DNA from: Salvator merianae
Taxonomy: Eukaryota > Chordata > Lepidosauria > Squamata > Teiidae
Assembly (NCBI GenBank): GCA_003586115.2
Contig: QVOM02000101.1
Coordinates: 30,478,583-30,542,582, forward strand
Direction of reading: 5' to 3'
Length of the DNA: 64,000 bases
Both the position numbers and the translations under genes were made by a program. The notes under the pieces were generated by a model. That model did not search any database, was not told where the DNA came from, and worked only from the letters and a program-made list of their open reading frames with translations. This document shows, in pieces, positions 35,253-45,881 of the stretch (position 1 is its first letter; every line of letters begins with the position of its first letter).

Positions 35253-37320
35253 CCCACCTCCCAACTTAACCGATTAAATTACTCCTCCCATTTTCTCTCT
35301 ATCTTGGTTTCAGACCCTGGGTAAAGTTGACAAAAAAATATCTATTCTAGCTAAAGGGAAAAAGGCGGGGGGCGGGGGAGAGAAAGCAGTTCTCACTCTT
35401 GAAGACTTATCTTGGAAAATCTTTGTCAGGTTGAAAAGGAAAAAGGGAAAGAGGAGAGGGTTCTCACTCTCAGATCTTTGCATGCTCAAAGACACTAAAT
35501 TCACGGACTCAGAAGTCAAACAGGGAATAGGATAGTGGAATGCTCCATAATTCTCACTTGTCAAATGCACAACTTTTTGCTGGGTGGCAGAGAGTACAGA
35601 GGTTTGAAGATTCTAGCCAGGTGGATGAGAACCGAGACGGGAGGAATGAGGAGAGACAGACCCTCTTTCCCAGTAATTCATGTTGTTGCAGAGCCACAGG
35701 GCATCGTAAAGCGATTTTTTTAACAAGAACACTGTTAGGAAATAACACAAAAGTCTTCTTCCAGGGAGCATGAGGCTTCTTCTAGTTTCATAAAAAGGCC
35801 GATGGAAATGGCAGCGATTTTCAGAAAAGCTGGGGCTTCTCACTCTTCAGCATCAGGAGCTGGCAGGAGGGAACAAGTTTCCTCTAACCTCAGGATTTCT
35901 GACAGTACTGGTATGTGTAAGAGAAAGAGAAAAAGATTACACTTGAAGCTCTTGGATGAGATGAATGATCTTGTGGCATGATTTTTGTTCCTTCTTCAGT
36001 GATTTCAGCAGAATAATGAAGTGTTTTAGCAGAGTGATGAGGGAGGGGAACTCACACCACATAGTGTTTCAGCAGAATGAGGGGAAAAAATCAGTGTCTG
36101 ATGACTGGGCAAAACCACAGCCATTTTATCAACTTTTGGCTAGAGTAAAAGAGGGAAAATCAGGGAATTGGCTGAAAAAATGGAACAAAAAATTGCACTT
36201 TTGATTAGTGACTCACAAACTAACATTTTGAAATATTGGCTCTTCTAATACAGAGGTGCAGTGAGTAAAGATGGGGCATGTGGTGAAGAAGTGGTGACAT
36301 ATGTGCTTGACAAATACTGGGAACAACACTGACCAAAGAGAACAATGAAAACTCCAAGGTGATGTGCCAATTGTGAAAGATACTTAAAATAGCAAGCTCA
36401 AGATGTAATCAGGTCTTTCAAATCCAACCAAGGATTTTCTCTTGTGGCATATTCTGTGCCTCCAGGGTCTTCCTATTTGCAGATAACTTCTTTGTGAATG
36501 AAATCTACATGGGAATGAAGTCTAATAGTGGGGGAAAACAAAAAAAAATCATTCCAACATGGAACTTCTATTCCCATGGCTTATCCGAGATAGTTTTTAG
36601 GTGTCATCCACAGCTAGCTATGGTCAGAGTGCCCATGTAGCTTTCCAGTCCATAGTCATGCTTATGTGTTTTTGCATGCATATGGACCTGCTATACACAT
36701 ATCTGAAAGCAAAACCCCAACCACCCCGCCCCCCAAAAAGACAGGTAAAGGAAAGAGAGATCATAGAAACATTAGAGAAACATTAGAGAAAACAACTGGC
36801 ACAGATAAAAGTCATACCACAGAGATAGTCTTAGACTAAAGCAGAGAATCCAGCCAGGAATCATCCTCTTTGAGGCAGGAAGCTCACAAACTATAATGCA
36901 GCTCTGTCTCCATTTTTTTTTTTTTTTTTTTAATCCGATGTGAAATGAAATAATGAACTCCATTTGTCCTTTTATATACACTTCTTCCCTCCCTCCTGGT
37001 TCCTGAAACAGCCAATGGTACACCAGTTTCCCTGGCAACAAAACATAAAGAAGCCAAAGTTATAAGTGAAGATATCAAAAACTGGTGAGTTTCTGAGAGC
37101 AGAATAGATAATATGTCTTTTCTAAAGGCACAGACTCTGCAAATAGATCATCAAATAACTCATCAGATGCACCCTGTGTTCAGCTCAAATGGAAACACAT
37201 CATGTGAACATTGGGCCTGCTTGACTCAGTGATGAATGTTTGAACACCCCTTGCTTGTTGCAAATTAACTGAAGCAGTTTGGTACATTCCTAGTCTAGAG
37301 AACTGTCATGCCCTGTTATT
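35253..37320. other. Non-coding region with a repeated TTCTCACT word
   Basis: TTCTCACT occurs at 35390, 35461, 35551 and 35837. The block 35330-35910 looks like a dispersed repeat by composition, but I cannot assign it. No credible frame. A T/A tract lies at 36912-36931. Confidence 0.4.
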
Positions 37321-38530
37321 ATTGATCTGTGTCAATTAGTATGCTCTGATGAAGTAGATGAGCTGCTTGCAATGGTCAAGCTAACGGCATGCTTCCTAGA
37401 TACTTACCCAAACGGACTGATAAAGAGTTTTAGCTGGCTGGGTAGTGAGAGTAGGTAATGGCTTGCTGAGGAAGACGGGTGTTCCACTGGCTGTTAAAGA
37501 GGGAGCAGAACATCCCATCTTAACAGGACCTCCCTGGACCCAGAAGTAATGATTGTCTATTTTTTAATATAGAATGTCCTTATTAGGGAAGGTTCTGGTG
37601 ATTGCAACTTAACAGCAGGTATGCTTGGAACAAGCTGATTATCCAGACCATTTCAGTCCAGCTTCAGACCTAGTCATGACACTGAAACTGCTGATGACAC
37701 CCAACTCTATTTCTTCATTTCATAGGAGTCAAGGCACACACTTGAGTGTTTAATCATTGCCTGGAGTCAATAACGGGCTAGATGCAAAACAATAAACTAA
37801 AGCTAATTCCAGATAAGATACTATGGCCCTTTCTGCACTTGAACATATTCCAGATTATATCTCAGAATAGGGACCTGCCATCTGCATGCTAGTGCAGACT
37901 ATGGTAGGTCCTGGACAAGACCTTTCATAGTTTGTACTAGCATGTGGATAGCAGGTCCCTATTCTGGGATATAATCCAAAATAAGTTAAAGTGCAGAAAC
38001 GGCCTATATGTCAAGGTTCTCAAGTTCATGAAGTGAGGATCTTCAGGATGGTGTACTACCATGGAAGCAACAGGTATAAAATATATGGATACTCCTAATC
38101 CTATTTCTATTGCCAGAGACTTAGGTGGCAGCTTTTGCCAGGACTGCTACCTCCAATACAGGCTCATTTGCCACAGTGAGCTATGATCTGGTAACCTCCA
38201 GACTTAACTATCACAATGTGATTTGTATTGGATGGGCCTTGAAGACAATTCAAAAGCTGCAGCTAGTGTACAATGCCAGCAAAAATAAAATAAAATAAAA
38301 TAATGTTGATTTATATTTTTGACAGGATGCACCTTACCAGGCTGATCCTAAAGGACCTGCAGTAGCCCCTCATTTGCTACTGAGGTCAATTCAAGCTTTT
38401 TAAAATTCTAACTTTGACTTATAAAACCCGAAACAACTTCAGTCCCAAATATCTACCACACAGATTTCCCTGTCAGTTAGGATCTTACTTTTAGGCAGTG
38501 CCTTCTCATTCACTATTTAAAGGTGCAAGA
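37321..38530 (+). mobile_element. Old L2 LINE fragment
   Basis: Broken frames resemble the L2 linker (DEVDELLAMVKLTACFLDTYP at ~37350), the reverse-transcriptase ADDTQLYF box near 37695-37720, a region like SRLNYHNVIC (~38195) and the C-terminal FKLLKF-LTYKT region (~38390-38430). Its 3' end near 38520 abuts the retroviral fragment. A foldback MITE is inserted at 37825-38004. Confidence 0.65.
37825..38004. mobile_element. Foldback MITE with ~70-base inverted arms
   Basis: The left arm starts GGCCCTTTCTGCACTT and the right arm complement GGCCGTTTCTGCACTT. The arms stay similar through ATAGGGACCTGC and CATGCTAGT for about 70 bases each, leaving a short central loop near 37900. TAT on both sides (37822-37824, 38005-38007) fits a 3-bp target duplication. 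It interrupts an L2. Harbinger-type is a possibility. Confidence 0.8.
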
Positions 38531-38547
38531 CCATATTGTGGTAGCCC

Positions 38548-38904
38548 TCATGTTGTGCAATAAACTTTTATTGGTATTTCTCTCACAACTAACTCCTTAA
38601 ATTCTGCATAATTCACATGTTCATGAACAACGTGTCCCCCTGGATGCCTAATTGCTGGAAAAGCCAAAATTTCTCCCACCTCTTGAGCTTGTTGCAAACA
38701 CCGTTGCATTGGTGTCAATAAGGTAGTATCTTTCAGATGCAGGGAAGCAGAGGGAGCTGATGTATTAATCTCAACAAAAGGATTAGTAACATTCACTTTA
38801 GCTGTATCCCCACTTTCTTCTTCCTTGGAACTACTCTGCACCTCAGGTAGTTCAGCCTTCAAGGCTTGAGATAGTAACTGCCAGAATGGAATTACATTTC
38901 CCAT
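38548..38904 (-). pseudogene. Endogenous retrovirus gag, 5' fragment
   Basis: The - strand frame opens with MGN (ATG at 38904, A at -3, G at +4), a typical N-myristoylation start of a retroviral matrix protein, and runs 118 codons. The distal part (AFPAIRHPGG, then an FKELV block) resembles the beginning of a capsid domain of alpha/betaretrovirus type; this is by pattern only. The frame ends at 38548, next to L2 sequence, so nearly all of gag and everything downstream is missing. The frame continues upstream to 39000 without a plausible extra domain. Confidence 0.6.
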
Positions 38905-39033
38905 GTTAGAAAACCTTTTCCCTGTACTAATACGCCACGAAGAATCTTTCCTCAAAAGGGAAATTCCTTCTGTCTCATAGTCGAGATGCGTTGTCAACAA
39001 TACTCACCCGTCTGGCGTATGTTTGCACCCTGG

Positions 39034-39051
39034 ATCACGTTGTGGTCACCA
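39034..39051 (-). other. Retroviral primer-binding site, tRNA-Trp type
   Basis: On the - strand it reads TGGTGACCACAACGTGAT, immediately after the LTR end plus two bases. It differs at two positions from the complement of the tRNA-Trp 3' end used as primer by alpharetroviruses. A strong splice-donor-like GACGGGTGAGT follows at ~39005-39015. Confidence 0.7.
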
Positions 39052-39053
39052 CT

Positions 39054-39349
39054 TGACGCAAGCCCGTCTCCAAAGAGTTTGGTACAAATGAAGGATTTCA
39101 GACAAAGCTGAGGGAAAAGGGGGGCATCCTTCCGGATAGACCAAAGGCTCTTTGGAAAGTCCCACTTTTATTAGAGTTCAGAGCAAAAGAGAATCATTAC
39201 AAGATGTAACACCTGGATCCAGGAACCACCCAACACCAACTAGTGCAATCATACTATCATCACACACACACCTGCAGTTGTGTTCAGCTGCAAACACTCA
39301 TCTCTCACAGCTCTCCCTATCAAGACAGTTCCTCCTGGATCCTGGTACA
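39054..39349 (-). mobile_element. Retroviral LTR
   Basis: On the - strand it begins TGTACC and ends GCGTCA, ~296 bases. It contains AATAAA (39167-39172) about 113 bases before its end, as in an R/U5 region. It is directly followed by the primer-binding site, so this is the 5' LTR of a provirus whose interior beyond early gag and whose 3' LTR are absent here. The outer boundary (39349) is chosen from the TG/CA rule and is less certain than the inner one. Confidence 0.65.
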
Positions 39350-40785
39350 TAAAAAAACATTTCAGTTAACAGTAAGGTCTACAGCGTTGCTTATTTAGCC
39401 TTCTTAGTTTTGTCCACAGTTCAATATTGCAGTCTGAACTTCCCTGCAATAGTCCAGACTTTCTGAAGAGTGGCTTTTATTCAGTCCCAGTCTATTCCTT
39501 TTCAGTTAGTCTGTTTTGCTATCTGTGTGTGAATAGTGGCATGGATCATTTCTAGCTAGAGGGGCATTCCCAGGGAGTGGAAGGAAGTTCCCTTCCCTTC
39601 AGACAGTGCTGCTGCCACCCCTTTCCTTTTTATTCAAGCACATCAAGGAAAAGAAGGAGAAAAAGTCTGAAGAAAGAAGATTCATACCTAGTCTAAGCCA
39701 ATTATTCATCACCACTACTCAGGAAGCTCTTAAGCCCATTGGGGACTTTTTTTTTTTTTTTTTTTTTTGCAGGAGCACTGTTAAGCAGGACAAAATAGGG
39801 GTGGGGAGAGGAAGATATTCTTTTCAGTGGGCTTAGGGGCTGACAGGTATATGTACTTAGAACTAAGCATGGATATTCTTAAGGAGCTGGCAGAGAACTA
39901 GGGGCCTGGCTACACACAAATTATAATGCACATTCAAATAATTTTCATTTGGTGTGGTGATTATATTTAAAAGTGTGAATTCACAGCTGATGTGTAGTAA
40001 GTACCTGTTAATCTGTGGTATCTGCTGAGTGCTTTACAGTTGAAATGTGTGTCATGAGTTGTAAAACATATTTGCTGCTCTTGTATGACTACTTTCACTG
40101 TAGATGAGGCAGCGCTAAGGCATGCAAGGGGGAGTGAGTGAGCATGGCCTTATATGGGTCATCTCCTGTTTAATGGATGCTTTCGTTTTGTTTTTCTTTT
40201 TATCTATATATGCATTTTAGCACTTTTCTGTTTTTTAATCTATAAATGTGCTTCAGTACATTTCCTCTCATTTCTCCTGCTCATTTTCCCAACACAGTTT
40301 ATAGTTTCATTTTGTTTTTAATAAACATAACTACATTCCATCAGAGGACTTGTATTAATGCTAGTCGGCTGTTAACAAATGCAACCTATTATCAGTTGTA
40401 GATGGCCTTGCCACCAGGACAACATTTTCTCCTATGAGACTTCTTTTACTGTTTGCAAAGACAATTTACAAGGGTTTTTACTTCCATTCAGTATTTCCCT
40501 ATATAGCACTTATAAGCGTCAGTGCATAACCTTAAAATAAATAAGTAAAAGTCAAGAAAACAGTACCTGATTAACAGCTCACATGGACCAATCACTGCAT
40601 TTTGCAGGAAAACAGTTTCCAACAGATTAAATGTACTTCCAGGGCATTCAGCACAAATTACTTTCTGGTGCGACTGCCAGATACATGCAATGAATGCGCT
40701 ATTTTCTATTTTCTGTCTGATCTCCCTGAACATGTGTTACAACTGGATTGCCTTACCTTATGCATTCAAATCACTTTGTAAGCCA
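39350..40785. other. Intergenic, no gene recognised
   Basis: A T20 tract lies at 39748-39768. There are possible remnants of DNA-element ends (GGGGCCTGGCTACACACAAA at ~39900) without a partner. No coding frame with homology. Confidence 0.4.
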
Positions 40786-40787
40786 CC

Positions 40788-41160
40788 AGTGTAGCTAGGG
40801 TCTAAGCGATTCTGTCCTTTTTCTTCAGACTTTCTTGTCCACTGCTGCCAGTACCAGTGCCCACTTGTCTGTTGGTAGCAGATACCAGTGTTCACTTGCC
40901 CTCTGGCAGCAGGGGCCAGTGTCCACTCACCACTTCCAGCAAGGTCAGTGCCTAACTGTCCACCAATGCTCACATGCTTTATGGAAGCAGGGGCCAGCAC
41001 TCACTCATTCACTGGTGGGGGACAGCCCCCATTCCCTTACTAGAAACAGTGACTGGTGCTTACTTACCCACTAACAGCAGGGCTGGTGCCCACTCTCCCA
41101 GTAATGCTCACTCACCCAGATTCACTTGCCATCTGAATAAAATGGTGGCTAGCACACAAT
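40788..41160. mobile_element. Possible hAT-like element with degenerate internal repeats
   Basis: Opens with CAGTGTAGCTAGGGTC, like the CAGTGGCGTAGC hAT ends at 18939. It then has a degenerate ~35-45-base repeat built on CAGGGGCCAGTG/CCCACT and GGCAGCAG words to ~41100. The right end (GGTGGCTAGCACAC) is decayed and no target duplication is visible. Confidence 0.4.
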
Positions 41161-43985
41161 TGTCTGTTTGTGTGTTCTCATTTATCACTTCTCTTCCTTG
41201 ATTGAATGGGAAGGAGGAGTAGGTAAATGCTCTGAAAACATCTGAGTTGGATAAGATAAAACGAGTGTTTGCTCAGATCTTACCTACCCTTACCAGCTTC
41301 CTCAACCTACACTTTTTCTTCTGTCCCTCACCCCCAATAAAGGAAAAAATAAACAAACAAAAAGTAGCAGCAAAGCATAGTAGGCTGTGTGCTGGAGAAA
41401 GAGAAATGACACGAGGTGCATTGCAGCTTGTCATACCTTCTGTATAGCTGTTATTTGAAGTAAAAGTACTGGACTGTCTTCTTTTATACACTAATGCAAA
41501 CTAAACCCTTTTTAAAAAGTTGCCCAAAGATTGTCTAATAATCAACTTACAATAGAGGAAGGAGGTGGGAGTAATGAATGAGGATGGTTTGGGCTACCCT
41601 GACCAAACTCAGTGTGCAAGACACAAGCAGTGTGATCCAGACAATGTGCACTTAGTGTACACTGCATGTTATGAGAACAGAAAATAAGCACTTTCAATCA
41701 TTATTTGATTCAAAGTGGATTAAAACATTTTGGTGTGAATGCACCCAGCTTTTAGTCCCATTCTTCTATCTTATCATCTAGGCTGGCCCTACCAGGAGTT
41801 GGAGTTCCTCTCAGAGTCATTGAGTTACTAATCCTTCTCATCACAGTAAGGTGGGAGTCCTTGGGATGGACACATACAGAAGCTGAATTAGCTGGTATTG
41901 CTTGGGGAATAAATATTTAGGTTTCAACAAATTAAAAAAGTGATCAATTAAAATGGAAAAAAAGGAACAGATATTAGATTGCATTTTTAATTGAAAAACA
42001 TTATTTTATTTCAAAGCTTGTTTGATCAAGCATATATATTTTCTTCTTCCAAGTGCTAACTCTTGACCACACCATATAAAGACAACATGAGAAAAGCAAA
42101 ATGTTTGTAGGTTAATACTTGCTTTCTTAATTTCCTGTGAACATTATTGATGGACACCAAAAGGGCAAAAGGTGGGTGTTTAAATTCTAATGGTGCCTCA
42201 ATAGGAATAATAGGAATGCATGGTATGAATACAACTTCACTATTTGTTTAACCTGTTTAAAATTGTTACGTCAACAATATCAGGCATCAAATCATTAATA
42301 CAATCTTTCACCACTTTGTAGTCTTGATGCATCCAGGCCAGCAACCACATACAGCTTCAATGAGGCATCTCTTTCCCAAAGGTGTTATTGAAAACTATAT
42401 CCATAAAAAATCTGAAAAAAAGAACCCTACAGCCTCCTTATTCTTGTCAAGAGTAGTTCATCCCAAGCCCACTTTTTGTTGTTGTTGTTGTTTTCTTTTC
42501 TTACACCCAACCCTCAACAAGTGTTAACAGAAAATTGATTGAACTTCCCATCGCATCCTCAATCAAATGCCCTATACTTTATACTTTTGTAAGAGTTCCC
42601 CCATCTCCCTAGAAATCATTCAAATCAATTTCTTGAATTGTCTTAATTTTGAAAACCTGTGTTTTTGAACTTATTTTCCATTATTCCTTCACCACTTCTC
42701 CAGACCTGTTTCTTTGCCTTTCAGTACAGATTGGTTGGCCACTCATATGTTCTTCTCTCTGATAATATAAATCTCTCTATCCCAAGCATGAACGTTCTGC
42801 TTTTATTTTATTTATTTGTTTTCCCTTAAATCAGGTACTTAATATAAACCCTTAATTTATAAGTTTTTTAAAAAATGAAACCAGAAATTCAAAACAAGCC
42901 CCCATTTTATTCAATTAATTCTGAAACTAGATGCTCTTATTGGTGATGCCTACATTCCTGATAGTTTCTTTCTGTTTTTCCTTCTCACTCACAAGTCCAC
43001 CATCCAAGAATGTTGTCTGGCCAAGCAAACACTGTTCCCTTTGCATTTAATGCCATATAGATGTCCTCAGAGTGGCTGCAGATCAAATGTAGTCCACACA
43101 AATTAAACAGAGGCTTCTGATCAGAGCTTCACCTACCCTCAACTGCTCCTCATAGTGTCATTGCCCAATAGGCAGTGGGTGATATTACTATGGCCACAAA
43201 AATACCTACTTGTCTTCATAGTCAGACCAACATTCTGTCTAGGACAAGAAAAAAAGCCCAGTTTTCATTCTGTTATGTGCATGAGACCACATACTATTTA
43301 GAACACCTTCATATGTGACAAGTTCTGGGTCACCTGCAACAGGGCAGGGTCTGTGTGAGTGTTGAAGTCAACCAACAGCATTAGACATGGAGATCAGAGT
43401 CACTGTGTTAATGAATATTTCTGACCTCTTAAATTTGCAGCTAAGGCTGAAGTCCTAAATGCATTTACTACTGAGGAGTTCCTACTGGACACTTCAGAAA
43501 TTGCTTCTAAGAGACATACATATTAAGGGAAATGCAAGTTACTCTCCATAAGTGAAACCTTTCACAGTCCGTAGCTGCACAGACACTGTCATTAATATTT
43601 AAGCCTTCTTGTAATTCCTTAAAGCTGCTGTGGAACTGGTAGCTCCTTGTCACATTCAAATGTTCTTGTAGTTTCTGGAGGGTTGAAGGTGCTGAGGTGG
43701 GACATAGAATAAAAGATTTTTTAATGGATTTCATGACCGTTGCTGCTTATGGTTCTTCTTTATTTCTGGTGACACAGAACAAAAACAGCTCCTACACTGT
43801 GCTGTCAATGAAACATGAAAAATATACTTGAGACCTGACATCTTCATTTCTTTGAGCAAGGAAAGACCTCACAACTACTCTGTGTTATTGGTTGTGCCTT
43901 CTCTTCCCCTGCCTCTCAGCACTAGGAAGTTTGCTGCTTATTTGTGTGTTTCATTTGACTGGAATAAACTGCAGCCCACAGGCTA
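41161..43985. other. Intergenic, no gene recognised
   Basis: AT-rich DNA, GTT trinucleotides at 42478-42492. The 75-codon frame at 43507-43734 (-) has no recognisable domain. No mobile element with clear ends. Confidence 0.4.
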
Positions 43986-44245
43986 TTCTCAATATTAGCC
44001 TTCGGGTTATGGAACAGTCTCCTGCTCTGGGATGCATCAGTCACCCTCACTGTATGCATTCAGATGACTGGTGAAAACATACCTCTTTACCCTGAACTGT
44101 GGCTGAGGGAACAGCATCTCCTCCCCATGCAGTCACAGTTATTGTTTTAGGGAATCTATTTTATCTATTGTTTATAATGGTTTTATTGTGACCTGCCCTG
44201 AGACCTTTGGGTATGGGATGGGATATAAATATAAATAAATCTTAA
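43986..44245 (+). mobile_element. L2 LINE 3' end
   Basis: Encodes a decayed L2 C-terminus (GLWNSLL-like at ~44005) and the 3' UTR GTGACCTGCCCTGAGACCTT, GGGATATAAATATAAATAAA tail. The GC stem-loop seen in the young L2 at 34096 is eroded here. Confidence 0.65.
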
Positions 44246-45289
44246 TAGTATTACTTGAACCCAAAGCACTTCTGTCTTTATATACTTTATTTAGTCAGTT
44301 TCTGTTGTCGTGGTTGAAGAATTTCATTTCCAATTACTGTATATTGGCTGCTCAACATTCAAAAGTGCTGCTTATACTAAAGCTTGTTTATTACAAGAAG
44401 TGCCTTTTTTGCCACTTACAGCCATATCTCTCTGGCATCAGCACACACAAACCAGAGATGGAATTGCCGGAAAAATTAAAGAGCCAGATATTATTCAGTC
44501 TCTCTCATTCTCCCATAGCAAAACACTGTCACTTCCAGTGCTTTAAAACAAGCAGATTATGCTAACATTTGGAAAGCAGTCAATAAGAAATCAAGCTGAT
44601 ACACTTTCTAGTACAGAGCACCAGGGGATTTCTGGAGAATACTTACTGCACTTTGTCTGCAAGATAAAAAAAAGAAAAAGCCAGAATTCTTCAAAACAAT
44701 GAAACCTTTCTCCCTTTCCTTAAGCAATTGGGATGAAGGAACAGGAGGGCACCGTCTAATGCATCACTTAACACACTTTAAGGAACGCCTTTGTCTGTTG
44801 GCAGGTAATTAATTCAAGAGATAAGATTCGCCTTCTCTGTGATGGTTTCTTGCAAACTCCATCCAGTGGGCCAGGAGGACTCTCTGGATTCTAGTTATAG
44901 AACCTTTGCAAGAGCCAAGTAAGGAGCAAAATCTGTAAGTGGCAAAAAAAAAAAAAAAAAGGTCTGCAAAGGTTGCAGGAAACTTCTTCCTTTCCTTATC
45001 CCAGGGAATGTCTTTCTTCTGCTTTCTGTGATAGATGAAGATGGATTTTACTTTATAGAGCTTCAGGTGTTGTGCTTTTCTGGGGCGGGGAAGGAGAAGG
45101 AGGAAGAGAGTTAATTTGCAAGAGGCAAAGGAGGAGCTGAGCTCTGCTAAGGTGGAGCTGAATAAATCTTGTATTAAATGACACTGGCAGATTAACGCTC
45201 TCTGATGGGGAAGGGCTTAAAGGCTGAGTTAAAAGCCAAGAAGTCTCTTTATTTACGCCTACCTCCCAGCCTCTGGCAATCTGACTAAT
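44246..45289. other. Upstream flank of the predicted SLITRK6 promoter
   Basis: No repeats with recognisable ends except an A18 run (44944-44961). Low repeat content and several AT-rich homeobox-like words (GGTAATTAATTC at ~44803) make it a candidate regulatory flank. No gene frame. Confidence 0.35.
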
Positions 45290-45440
45290 AACAAACTGAG
45301 TTAACAAGAGTTAACAAGACTAAAAAGAAGAAGGAGAGAAGCGGGGGAGAGAAAGAGAGCAAACGAGCAATCGCGTGAGCACACATCGCAGTCGCCCGGA
45401 TCATTCATATATATGCTAAGAAACGTTTCTTGCAAAACCA
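45290..45440 (+). promoter_or_regulatory. Candidate SLITRK6 core promoter
   Basis: A TATATATG run at 45408-45415 lies about 25-30 bases before a plausible transcription start near 45440. Just upstream, GAGTTAACAA occurs twice in immediate tandem (45298-45317); GTTAAC resembles an HNF1-type or forkhead half-site. CpG dinucleotides become frequent from ~45360 (CGAGCAATCGCGTGAGC). The assignment depends on the first exon being correct. Confidence 0.35.
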
Positions 45441-45881
45441 GGAATGATCGGCGCTGCTGAGCGTCTGGTTTATTTACTGCATCCCGAAGATCGCAAACGG
45501 TTAATTACATGCGGAAAGTCAGCCTCGCTGCGAAGTCTGCTGTGAATTTTAATTGAGGGAAAAGGAAGACAACTGTTTACAGGATGGTGTAGTGGGCTCT
45601 CTCTCTCTCTCTGGAGTCGCCCCCTCCCTGCCTGCAAGATTTCAGGGTTTTCTTTCTTTTTTCTTTTCGCCTTCAGCCCAAGGGTTTGTTCTGCTTCGGG
45701 TGCAGGATTTCTAACTTCAAGTAACTGCAGCCACACTTGAAATTTTTGCAAAGCGAGGCTTAACTCAGGAGAGGAGGGGGGAGATCAAAGTGTACGCTTG
45801 AGGATAACAAGGAACAGAATTGTGCTTGAACAGCTACTTTGTGCATTGCCGACAGCGTCAGTGGGTGTAGCTGCTGTGCAG
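45435..45881 (+). other. SLITRK6: Probable SLITRK6 non-coding first exon
   Basis: Position 45881 ends a CAG followed by GTAAGG, a consensus 5' splice donor. It is followed by a pyrimidine-rich stretch and thousands of bases without a coding frame. The upstream ~450 bases are more GC- and CpG-rich than their surroundings and lack recognisable repeats, as expected for a leader exon. Joining 45881 to the acceptor at 51776 gives a spliced leader with 10 bases before the first ATG, matching the known SLITRK layout of an untranslated exon plus one coding exon. The 5' end is a guess from a TATA-like site at 45408. The exon holds a 15-codon upstream frame (45509-45556) and a two-codon one at 45584. 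Inferred, not shown by transcripts. Confidence 0.6.

Noticed and set aside
38905..39000. Extending the retroviral gag frame to the upstream ATG at 39000
   Set aside because: The 32 extra codons are leader sequence between the splice-donor-like site and the MGN start; the MGN start has the better context and the expected myristoylation signal.
41247..41491. Overlapping 66-72-codon frames on both strands
   Set aside because: No homology, low-complexity A-rich codons, and no conserved start or splice context.
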